NCBI GenBank assembly: GCA_007123975.1
Contig: SLFZ01000070.1
Location: 1-5,005, forward strand
Direction: 5' to 3'
From: Candidatus Izemoplasma sp.
GTDB taxonomy: Bacteria > Bacillota_I > Bacilli_A > Izemoplasmatales > Izemoplasmataceae
DNA: 5,005 nucleotides
Below are positions 1 to 5,005 of this stretch, one piece after another; within the stretch, counting starts at the first letter, position 1; the number at the start of each line of letters is the position of its first letter. Under the pieces are notes generated by a model. The model did no database searches. It was not told where the DNA came from and saw only the letters and a list, made by a program, of their open reading frames with translations. A program made the position numbers and the translations under genes.

Positions 1-90
1 CGCCTTAACACAAAAAAGCACCCGAACGTCAACAAGACATCGGGTGCTTTATTATCGTATGATGCGATGTTCCGAGGATGTGTTAAGGCG
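1..90. repeat. 12-bp inverted repeat flanking the terminator
   Basis: CGCCTTAACACA at 1-12 is the exact reverse complement of TGTGTTAAGGCG at 79-90. The right copy contains the last codons and the TAA stop of the minus-strand cyclic-di-GMP gene. The left copy lies just beyond the hairpin of that gene's terminator and touches its U-run. The left arm begins at the first base of the window, so the repeat may extend further left. Whether it is an outer RNA stem, the mirrored end of a convergent gene, or a recombination trace cannot be decided here. Confidence 0.7.
12..50 (-). terminator. Intrinsic terminator of the GGDEF/HD-GYP gene
   Basis: A perfect 11-bp stem pairs 15-25 (AAAGCACCCGA) with 40-50 (TCGGGTGCTTT) around a 14-nt loop, which can itself form a small GTC/GAC stem. 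Read on the minus strand, the GC-rich stem is followed by six U residues (A12-A17 on the plus strand), the classic form of a Rho-independent terminator. It lies 33 nt after the TAA stop of the minus-strand gene. On the plus strand the hairpin is followed by TTTATTAT, so it could also act, less strongly, for a convergent gene arriving from the left. Confidence 0.9.
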
Positions 91-2623
91 ACGGTTCATC
101 GGCGATGACTTGTTTGATAAAGACGGCCACAATGTGCTCGTCAAACTGCGTTCCTGCGTGCGCTTGCAGTTCTTTGATGGCTTCTGTCTTTTGCATCGCT
201 TTGCGGTATGGGCGATCTGATGTCATTGCCTCGTAGGCGTCGGCAACGCAAATGATGCGTGAAAACAAGGGGATATCGTCGCCTTTAATGCCGTTTGGGT
301 AGCCTTTTCCATCGATGCGTTCGTGATGGCTCATGGCGTACTCGGCGATGTTGCTGTAGCGGTCGGCGGCGCGCAGTATTTGATAGCCGTTTAAGGTATG
401 GTTGCGCATGACGGTCCATTCCTTAGGGGTCAGTTTACCGGGTTTATCCAAGATGGCATCAGGGATTGAGATTTTACCGATGTCGTGGTACAAGCCGGCG
501 TACTCAAGTTCTTTGATTTCCTCTTCCCGCAGGTTGAGTGCCTCACCGATTCGTTTGCAATAACGGCTGACGCGTTCGGAGTGCACCTTCTCTTCGACAA
601 ACTTTTCTTGCAACGTTTCGAGGATGCTGGCGATGGCATCGTTTTTCAAACTGTGGCTGGAGAGGACTTTGTTTTTATACATGTTGTTTTCGGCGTTGCT
701 TAGCACCGTACGTAGTTTCTGTTTGGCTTGGTCTTTCACGAAGTACCCGATGGCCATGGACAGCGTGATGTTTTGAATCGCTTCTTTTTCGATGGCGAGA
801 TCCAACCGGCGCACAAGCTTTGCCATGGTCTCGTCGTCTGTCTTCGGGCACAACATCGCAAACTCATCGCCGCCGATGCGCGCGATGAAGTCTTGTTTCC
901 GTTTCGCTTTTCGAAGGACCTTGGCAATGCGCTTAAGCGCGAGGTTGCCTGCGCTGTGGCCAAAGGCGTCGTTGATGAGTTTTAAGCCGTTGAGGTCCAT
1001 TATCGCAATGCCAAGCGGGTAGTGTGCCTCGGAGTCATACTCCGCGAGGATGTCTTGGAAGTACCGACGATTCGGGAGGTTGGTGAGGTAATCGTGGTTG
1101 CTGATGTGGCGTATTTCATCTTCCTTCGCTTTTCGTTCGGTGACGTCAATGACCGTGGAAATGTACGTATCAGCCCCGGGAACCGGCGTGTTTTGGGCGG
1201 TGATGTAGCGTGTCGGCTTGCCTTTGCGCTTGATGGGTACATCTTGCCAGTGCATGCGCGTTGGATCTCCGCTGGCAACGTCTTCTTCAACACGTTTTTT
1301 GATTTTTTCACGAAACGCTGGATCCTCGTACACGGCATTCCAATAGCCGTCTCCGGTGTCCAAATCCTCGCGTTTGATGTCATAGATTCGCAAAAAGTTC
1401 TCGTTAACATAGCTGAAACGCGCCGATGGATGGACCGTGTTGACGGCGATGCCGATAGGCAAGTTGTCCATGACCAACTGCAGTTGATCTTTCGACGCTT
1501 TGAGTTGGTCTTGTGTTTTGATGAGTTCCGCTTTGACTTGTTCTTCTGAGGTAATGTCTTTGTCGCTGCCTCGGTATGCGGTGATGTTTCCTTCTCGGTC
1601 ACGCACGGGGCTAAGGTATGATGTGACCCAAATAATCTCACCGGACTTTGTTTCAAGAGGATTGACAAACCCGTTGACTATCTCGCCTTTTTCCAGGCCT
1701 TCAAAGCCGCGTTTTTTATACTTTTCACGCATCGCATCTGGAAACAGATCGTAAAAGTAAAGCGTATTTTCAATCTCATCGACTGTGTAGCCAAGGATGA
1801 TTTCGACAGAACTTGATACGTAGGTGTAAAGTCCATCAGGATTAAGTTCATAGAAAAAGGTTCTCGATTGTTTTGCGATGGCTTCAAACCGTTCCTGTAC
1901 CACTTCCAATTGTTTCATCAATTGTTCCTTTTCGTTGTACCGGAAACGCAGTTCTTTGTTTTTGTTGATGAAAGACTCAAGTTGCGCAATATGGTTGGTG
2001 ATTTCCTTGTTTTGACGTTGAAGGGTGTTGTTGGCAATGTGGATTTCATGATCTTTGAGAAACTGTTCGCGATTGGCTTTCTCGATGTTGAATGCACCAA
2101 CCATGCCAATCACGTTTGCACCGATTAGAAACAACGCGCTAAACAGAAATGCTTCTGGAAAGTATCCATGGTAGACTAAAATGCCTACTGTGTGAAGCAG
2201 GAGGACAGACCATCCGGCAACTAAGGCATAGAAAAAACGGAGCCGTACCAACAGGTAACCAGAGAAGTTGACCATCAGTAGCCCGCCGTAATAAATGCTG
2301 TTATTTGGGTCCACCACCAGCATGGCAGAGATGACCGCGCCACCAACGAAGAAAGCCGCGGCGATGAGCTGCTGGTGGTAACGAGGGAACCGCTCGTGGA
2401 ATGAGAAAATCACGATTGCGATAATAACTGGAATCACGACGGTAAAACGGAGGATCCACCATAGTGTGTAGGTATCAGGATAGAAATAGACGTCTGTAAT
2501 CGCAAACAAGCCATAAAGCAAAGCAAACACAACGAAAACACGTCGCAATCCCTTTAGACTGATAAATCGATTTGATTGAAGAAACGCGCGATTCAGCTCG
2601 TCCGTGAAACCATCTTTTAGCAT
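83..2623 (-). CDS. Membrane PAS-PAS-GGDEF-HD-GYP cyclic-di-GMP protein
   Basis: An 846-residue protein predicted to make and/or degrade cyclic-di-GMP at the membrane. Numbering is from ATG 2623. Six hydrophobic segments lie at about 29-47, 54-74, 85-104, 109-126, 129-151 and 157-178, followed by a coiled-coil-like linker at 182-249. Two PAS domains follow, about 244-358 (ending in a PAC-like DGLYTY...GEIIW...DKDIT pattern) and 375-497. The GGDEF domain (506-657) starts with DYLTNLPNRR and has metal-binding D543, N551, an intact GGDEF at 584-588 and an inhibitory-site RxxD at 575-578. The HD-GYP domain (663-837) has E677, H681, H713-D714, H742, H766-H767, GYP at 774-776 and D795, so its metal ligands appear complete. 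One oddity is N560 where most active cyclases have Asp (GHxxGD). Seven of the 12 residues between an upstream TTG (2662) and this ATG are charged or polar and that start has no ribosome binding site, so ATG 2623 is preferred. The gene stands alone, with its own promoter and terminator. The membrane domain's ligand is unknown. The net direction of activity cannot be read from sequence. Confidence 0.93.
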   Translation of the reverse strand: MLKDGFTDELNRAFLQSNRFISLKGLRRVFVVFALLYGLFAITDVYFYPDTYTLWWILRFTVVIPVIIAIVIFSFHERFPRYHQQLIAAAFFVGGAVISAMLVVDPNNSIYYGGLLMVNFSGYLLVRLRFFYALVAGWSVLLLHTVGILVYHGYFPEAFLFSALFLIGANVIGMVGAFNIEKANREQFLKDHEIHIANNTLQRQNKEITNHIAQLESFINKNKELRFRYNEKEQLMKQLEVVQERFEAIAKQSRTFFYELNPDGLYTYVSSSVEIILGYTVDEIENTLYFYDLFPDAMREKYKKRGFEGLEKGEIVNGFVNPLETKSGEIIWVTSYLSPVRDREGNITAYRGSDKDITSEEQVKAELIKTQDQLKASKDQLQLVMDNLPIGIAVNTVHPSARFSYVNENFLRIYDIKREDLDTGDGYWNAVYEDPAFREKIKKRVEEDVASGDPTRMHWQDVPIKRKGKPTRYITAQNTPVPGADTYISTVIDVTERKAKEDEIRHISNHDYLTNLPNRRYFQDILAEYDSEAHYPLGIAIMDLNGLKLINDAFGHSAGNLALKRIAKVLRKAKRKQDFIARIGGDEFAMLCPKTDDETMAKLVRRLDLAIEKEAIQNITLSMAIGYFVKDQAKQKLRTVLSNAENNMYKNKVLSSHSLKNDAIASILETLQEKFVEEKVHSERVSRYCKRIGEALNLREEEIKELEYAGLYHDIGKISIPDAILDKPGKLTPKEWTVMRNHTLNGYQILRAADRYSNIAEYAMSHHERIDGKGYPNGIKGDDIPLFSRIICVADAYEAMTSDRPYRKAMQKTEAIKELQAHAGTQFDEHIVAVFIKQVIADEPSP

Positions 2624-2633
2624 GATAGACCGC

Positions 2634-2641
2634 ACCTTCCT
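2634..2641 (-). promoter_or_regulatory. Ribosome binding site that decides the GGDEF/HD-GYP start
   Basis: AGGAAGGT on the minus strand ends 10 nt before ATG 2623. The two alternative in-frame starts, TTG 2662 and ATG 2653, are preceded by AT-rich sequence with no purine-rich ribosome binding site. This supports an 846-residue product rather than 859 residues. Confidence 0.7.
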
Positions 2642-2688
2642 CGTTCGCAACATAGCGCACAATTGTTGAATGGCGATTGGTTACGTAT

Positions 2689-2717
2689 ATTATAGCACGA
2701 CATTTACCTACCAACAA
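2689..2717 (-). promoter_or_regulatory. Promoter of the GGDEF/HD-GYP gene (extended -10)
   Basis: On the minus strand a perfect -10 TATAAT occupies 2694-2689, preceded by TGC, making a TGn extended -10. Seventeen bases upstream, TTGTTG (2717-2712) is a weak -35 keeping the TTG core. Transcription would start near 2682, giving a leader of about 59 nt before ATG 2623. This is a housekeeping sigma-A/sigma-70 type promoter. Confidence 0.7.
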
Positions 2718-2740
2718 AAATAGGCAACGTAACCTGTTTT

Positions 2741-2750
2741 CACACGTGTG
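2741..2750. promoter_or_regulatory. 10-bp palindrome between divergent promoters, possible operator
   Basis: CACACGTGTG is a perfect 10-bp palindrome in the intergenic region between the two divergent promoters, about 24 bp upstream of the minus-strand -35 and 40 bp upstream of the plus-strand -35. Its position suits a regulator acting on one or both genes. The symmetry does not extend beyond 10 bp, and an adjoining GTGTGTG run may be a chance contributor, so a regulatory role is only a suggestion. Confidence 0.3.
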
Positions 2751-2790
2751 TGTGCATGAACACCATCCTCTAACGAGCGCGGTCATCTTT

Positions 2791-2820
2791 TTGGCTTACA
2801 ACAAACATTTATGGTAGACT
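2791..2820 (+). promoter_or_regulatory. Promoter of gdhA (extended -10)
   Basis: TTGGCT at 2791-2796 (four of six consensus bases) is followed after 18 bp by TAGACT at 2815-2820 (four of six), which is preceded by TGG to give a TGn extended -10. Transcription would begin near 2827, leaving a leader of about 33 nt that ends in the strong GAGGGGG ribosome binding site at 2846-2852, 7 nt before the ATG. Confidence 0.55.
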
Positions 2821-2859
2821 TAAAGTAGAAATGCACCTTAAGCAAGAGGGGGATGTATC

Positions 2860-4203
2860 ATGAAAAACACGTACCTAGAGAAGCAATATCAAGCCTTTAA
2901 AAAACGCTATCCGAATGAAAAGGAGTACCTACAAGCTCTGCATCACGTGCTCGTCTCAGTCGACCACATCATCGATGACCACCCCGAGTATGAAGCGTAC
3001 AACGTCGTCGAACGGCTGATGGAGCCCGAACGCGTCATCGCCTTTAAAGTGACCTGGTTAGACGATGACAACCGCGTCCAAGTCAACCGTGGGTACCGCG
3101 TGCAACATAGCGCGCTTATCGGACCCTATAAAGGCGGCTTACGCTTTCATCCAAGCGTCACCCAGTCGGTGCTTAAGTTCCTCGCCTTCGAACAAACCTT
3201 CAAAAACAGCCTCACCAACCTCGCGATGGGCGGTGGGAAAGGCGGGTCAGATTTCGATCCAAAAGGCAAAAGCGATCGCGAAATCATGTCATTTTGCCAG
3301 GCCTACATGCGTGAACTCTTCCATCACATGGGCGAAGATGTCGACGTGCCTGCCGGCGACATCGGCGTCGGCCAACGTGAAATCGGCTATTTGTACGGCT
3401 ACTACAAAAAACTCACCAACCAAGTCACCAAAAGCATCACCGGAAAAGACACATCAATTGGCGGCTCACTCGTTCGGAAAGAAGCCACCGGATACGGCCT
3501 TGCCTATTTTGTAAACGCCGCCCTTAAAAAGATGAAAAACACCTCGCTCAAAGACAAACGCGTCATCATTTCAGGCTCCGGTAATGTCGCCATCTACGCC
3601 GCTGAGATGGTGCGTGAACTCGGCGGCACCGTCATCGCCATGTCCGATTCATCGGGGTATATTCACTGTGAAAAAGGCGTCGACCTTGACGCGATAAAGA
3701 CCATCAAAGAAGAAAAGCGTGATCGCATCGAAACCTATCCTGACTACGACGCCAATGGAAAATACCACGAAGACCCACGCCATATGTGGACGATCGATGC
3801 CGACATTGCATTGCCGTGTGCGACACAAAACGAGCTCGATGAAGACGCTGTCAAACACCTCGTGGACAACGAGGTTATCATGGTCGCAGAAGGCGCCAAC
3901 ATGCCGACCACAGAAGAAGGCATCGCCCTGCTTAAAAAACACAACATCATCTTCGCCCCAGGCAAAGCCGCCAACGCCGGAGGCGTGTTGGTGTCTGGGC
4001 TCGAGATGGCGCAGCACGCACAGTTTACCACCTGGACATTCGATAAAATCAACGAGAAACTCAAAAGCCACATGGAAAAAATCTTTGAAGACATTTATAA
4101 AACCGCCAAAGATTATGGCGAAAACGACGACCTGCAGTTTGGCGTCAACGTCCACAGTTTCAAAAAACTCGCCAAGGCGATGATCCAACAAGGCATCGTG
4201 TAA
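2860..4203 (+). CDS. gdhA: NADP-type glutamate dehydrogenase
   Basis: A cytoplasmic enzyme of 447 residues that reductively aminates 2-oxoglutarate with ammonium and NADPH to give L-glutamate (EC 1.4.1.4), linking nitrogen assimilation to central carbon metabolism. The length matches the roughly 450-residue hexameric class. The substrate domain shows YKGGLRFHPSV (90-100), the catalytic-lysine motif GGGKGGSDFDPKG (124-136, K127) and PAGDIGVGQREIGY (164-177, catalytic D167). The Rossmann cofactor domain follows RKEATGYG (206-213) and shows GSGNVA (239-244), with SDSSG at 262-266. Later conserved blocks are CATQNELD (320-327), EGANMPTT (344-351) and AANAGGVLVSGLEMAQ (370-385). NADP rather than NAD use is inferred from the subfamily, not from one decisive residue. 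The start has a strong GAGGGGG site 7 nt upstream, and no frameshift or missing active-site residue is seen. The gene has its own promoter, is transcribed away from the cyclic-di-GMP gene, and looks monocistronic. Codons ending in C (GCC, ATC, ACC) are heavily preferred, consistent with high expression. Confidence 0.97.
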   Translation: MKNTYLEKQYQAFKKRYPNEKEYLQALHHVLVSVDHIIDDHPEYEAYNVVERLMEPERVIAFKVTWLDDDNRVQVNRGYRVQHSALIGPYKGGLRFHPSVTQSVLKFLAFEQTFKNSLTNLAMGGGKGGSDFDPKGKSDREIMSFCQAYMRELFHHMGEDVDVPAGDIGVGQREIGYLYGYYKKLTNQVTKSITGKDTSIGGSLVRKEATGYGLAYFVNAALKKMKNTSLKDKRVIISGSGNVAIYAAEMVRELGGTVIAMSDSSGYIHCEKGVDLDAIKTIKEEKRDRIETYPDYDANGKYHEDPRHMWTIDADIALPCATQNELDEDAVKHLVDNEVIMVAEGANMPTTEEGIALLKKHNIIFAPGKAANAGGVLVSGLEMAQHAQFTTWTFDKINEKLKSHMEKIFEDIYKTAKDYGENDDLQFGVNVHSFKKLAKAMIQQGIV

Positions 4204-4246
4204 AGCCAATATTCCATCAGGGTAAACAAATGTCTGGCTTTTTCCT
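4202..4246 (+). terminator. Possible weak terminator of gdhA
   Basis: AAAGCCA at 4202-4208, overlapping the gdhA stop codon, pairs with TGGCTTT at 4235-4241 as a 7-bp stem, followed by a T-rich tail TTCCT. The 26-nt loop makes it a weak hairpin. Its 3' arm overlaps the -35 region of the first helicase promoter. If it fails, gdhA transcripts would run on to the stronger hairpin at 4311-4342. Confidence 0.35.
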
Positions 4247-4262
4247 CGATACATGGTATAAT
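4234..4262 (+). promoter_or_regulatory. Helicase promoter P1 (extended -10)
   Basis: A perfect -10 TATAAT lies at 4257-4262, preceded by TGG to give a TGn extended -10. The -35 at 17 bp spacing (CTGGCT, 4234-4239) is poor, which an extended -10 can compensate. Transcription would begin near 4269, giving a leader of about 106 nt that contains all three segments of the putative attenuator. Confidence 0.6.
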
Positions 4263-4269
4263 ACACAAG

Positions 4270-4299
4270 TTGACATAAACGAAACCGTTCCGATATGAA
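4270..4299 (+). promoter_or_regulatory. Possible second helicase promoter P2
   Basis: A perfect -35 TTGACA at 4270-4275 is followed after 18 bp by TATGAA at 4294-4299 (four of six -10 bases). Transcription would begin near 4306. Such a transcript would lose most of the first attenuator segment and begin almost directly with the terminator hairpin. P1 and P2 could both be used, or only one may be real. Confidence 0.4.
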
Positions 4300-4378
4300 C
4301 CCGCAATGCCAAACGTTGCGATGCTCGCAACGTTTTTCTTTTGTCCGAAACCGAACCAACGAAGGAGACAATCAATGA
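4295..4378 (+). CDS. Possible 27-codon leader ORF before the helicase
   Basis: An ATG at 4295 opens a 27-codon frame (starting MNPQCQTLRC, Arg/Asn/Gln-rich) that runs through the hairpin at 4311-4335 and ends in a TGA overlapping the helicase start codon as ATGA (4375-4378). The arrangement would allow translational coupling, and a ribosome on it would prevent the terminator from folding. Against it: there is no convincing ribosome binding site before the ATG, a stop-free run of this length is common by chance, and the ATGA overlap arises whenever a frame of this phase is open and codon 2 of the helicase starts with A. No homology is recognised. Confidence 0.25.
   Translation: MNPQCQTLRCSQRFSFVRNRTNEGDNQ
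4302..4342 (+). promoter_or_regulatory. Putative transcription attenuator in the helicase leader
   Basis: Three 7-nt segments sit at exact 12-nt intervals: CGCAATG (4302-4308), CGTTGCG (4314-4320) and CGCAACG (4326-4332), separated by 5-nt spacers. Segment 2 can pair with segment 1 (seven pairs including one G-U) or with segment 3. The second pairing extends to a perfect 10-bp stem (4311-4320 with 4326-4335) followed by a T-rich run TTCTTTT, the form of an intrinsic terminator. The 1:2 hairpin would therefore act as an antiterminator. The signal that would choose between them is not evident. Confidence 0.55.
4311..4342 (+). terminator. Intrinsic terminator hairpin upstream of the helicase start
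   Basis: AAACGTTGCG (4311-4320) pairs perfectly with CGCAACGTTT (4326-4335) around the loop ATGCT, and the 3' arm runs into TTCTTTT. No promoter is visible between this hairpin and the helicase ATG at 4375, so helicase transcription must pass through it. It may also serve as a backup terminator for gdhA. On the minus strand there is no U-run, so it acts in the plus direction only. Confidence 0.75.
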
Positions 4379-5005
4379 CATTCGCACAACTCAACATGAA
4401 CCAAACCTTGCTGAAGGCGATCAGCGTAAGCGGTTATAACGAACCCACCGCCATTCAAGCGGAAGCGATTCCGCATATCTTAGAAGGTAAAGACGTGCTC
4501 GGCAGCGCCCAAACCGGCACCGGGAAAACCGCCGCCTTCGCGCTTCCAATCATTCAACGCATGCAAGAAAGGCAAGCCATCGCCCGCCGCAAGCATCCGC
4601 GCGCGCTCGTGCTCGCCCCCACCCGTGAACTGGCCTTGCAAATCAAGGACAACTTCCAACTCTACGCCCAACACAGCGGCATCAAAACCGCCGCCATCTT
4701 CGGTGGCGTAGCGAAATACAACCAAATCAAAACCATCAAACGCGGCGTCGACGTCATCGTCGCCACCCCAGGACGCTTGCTTGATTTGGTTGCCATGAAA
4801 ATCATCAATTTAGACACCATCGAATACTACGTCTTAGACGAAGCCGACCGGATGCTGGACATGGGGTTCATTCCCGATGTTGAGAAAATCACAGGAATGC
4901 TTCCCATCGCCCGTCAGACGATGCTTTTTTCAGCCACCCTGCCCAAAAGCATCGTGGACCTTTCAAAAGCGTTGCTCAACAACCCCATCCGCATCACCAT
5001 CGCCA
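4375..5005 (+). CDS. DEAD-box RNA helicase, RhlE-like, N-terminal part
   Basis: An ATP-dependent RNA helicase that unwinds short RNA duplexes, typically in ribosome assembly, RNA decay or cold adaptation. The window holds 210 residues, essentially the first RecA-like domain, and the second domain and tail lie beyond the edge. Visible motifs are the Q motif (F3 and the YNEPTAIQ block, 21-28), motif I AQTGTGKT (45-52, ATP-binding K51), Ia PTRELA (82-87), a GG at 110-111, Ib TPGR (131-134), II DEAD (155-158) and III SAT (186-188). The LDMGFIPDVEKI and RQTMLFSATLPKSI stretches resemble the RhlE subfamily. CshA/CshB-type helicases are an alternative that the missing C-terminal half would help settle. 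AAGGAGA at 4362-4368 lies 6 nt before the ATG and fixes the start. The gene lies 171 nt after gdhA, behind its own promoters and a terminator-like hairpin, suggesting regulated readthrough and an independent transcription unit. Confidence 0.95.
   Translation, partial: MTFAQLNMNQTLLKAISVSGYNEPTAIQAEAIPHILEGKDVLGSAQTGTGKTAAFALPIIQRMQERQAIARRKHPRALVLAPTRELALQIKDNFQLYAQHSGIKTAAIFGGVAKYNQIKTIKRGVDVIVATPGRLLDLVAMKIINLDTIEYYVLDEADRMLDMGFIPDVEKITGMLPIARQTMLFSATLPKSIVDLSKALLNNPIRITIA

Noticed and set aside
1022..1549. Open frame of 175 codons on the plus strand antisense to the PAS region
   Set aside because: It is a shadow of the real gene. The true frame has continuous PAS and GGDEF motifs.
1000..1668. 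Open frame of 222 codons on the minus strand in another phase of the cyclic-di-GMP gene
   Set aside because: It overlaps the PAS/GGDEF coding sequence in a shifted frame, is Ser/Thr/Arg/Lys-rich without motifs, and has no independent signals.
2624..2682. Possible cyclic-di-GMP riboswitch in the leader of the cyclic-di-GMP gene
   Set aside because: The predicted leader is only about 59 nt and shows no paired structure of riboswitch size or recognisable conserved core.
2475..2786. Open frame of 103 codons on the minus strand across the divergent promoter region
   Set aside because: It starts upstream of the predicted promoter of the cyclic-di-GMP gene and runs in a different frame into it. 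It has no ribosome binding site and a Cys/Arg-rich composition typical of noise.
3065..3514. Open frame of 149 codons on the plus strand inside gdhA
   Set aside because: It is a shifted-frame shadow of gdhA, rich in Ser, Lys and Thr and without motifs or a ribosome binding site.
3649..4371. Open frame of 240 codons on the minus strand antisense to gdhA
   Set aside because: It lies almost wholly inside the unmistakable gdhA gene. Heavy use of C-ending codons there leaves antisense frames free of stops. The translation is Phe/Val/Cys-rich with no recognisable domain.

Overview
The window carries three protein-coding genes with their signals and nothing that looks like a mobile element, CRISPR array, tRNA or rRNA. 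Clear AGGAGG-type ribosome binding sites, TGn-extended TATAAT promoters, intrinsic terminators with U-runs, standard genetic code (no TGA read as Trp) and a mid-range GC content suggest a bacterium of the Bacillota or a close relative. This placement is an inference from style and protein flavour, not a firm identification.

Layout. Bases 1-82 hold a strong intrinsic terminator, flanked by a perfect 12-bp inverted repeat. Bases 83-2623 (minus strand) encode an 846-residue membrane-bound cyclic-di-GMP protein: six predicted membrane helices, a coiled linker, two PAS domains, a GGDEF diguanylate cyclase domain and a C-terminal HD-GYP phosphodiesterase domain. Bases 2624-2859 are a divergent promoter region with one promoter facing each way and a perfect 10-bp palindrome between them. 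Bases 2860-4203 (plus) encode a full-length NADP-type glutamate dehydrogenase (gdhA). Bases 4204-4374 are a signal-rich leader, and from 4375 to the window end runs the N-terminal RecA-like half of a DEAD-box RNA helicase, cut by the window edge.

How they work together. The three genes look like separate transcription units. The cyclic-di-GMP protein would sense a signal at the membrane or through its PAS domains and make or degrade the second messenger. GdhA assimilates ammonium into glutamate. The helicase remodels RNA. No shared pathway is evident.

The most interesting part is the helicase leader. Three 7-nt segments spaced exactly 5 nt apart can form two mutually exclusive hairpins, the second being a textbook intrinsic terminator located upstream of the helicase start codon. 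Two candidate promoters differ in whether their transcripts contain the first segment, and a 27-codon ORF crosses the structure and overlaps the helicase start as ATGA. This resembles a transcription attenuator. The other notable point is an Asp-to-Asn change at the guanine-contacting position of an otherwise canonical GGDEF domain.
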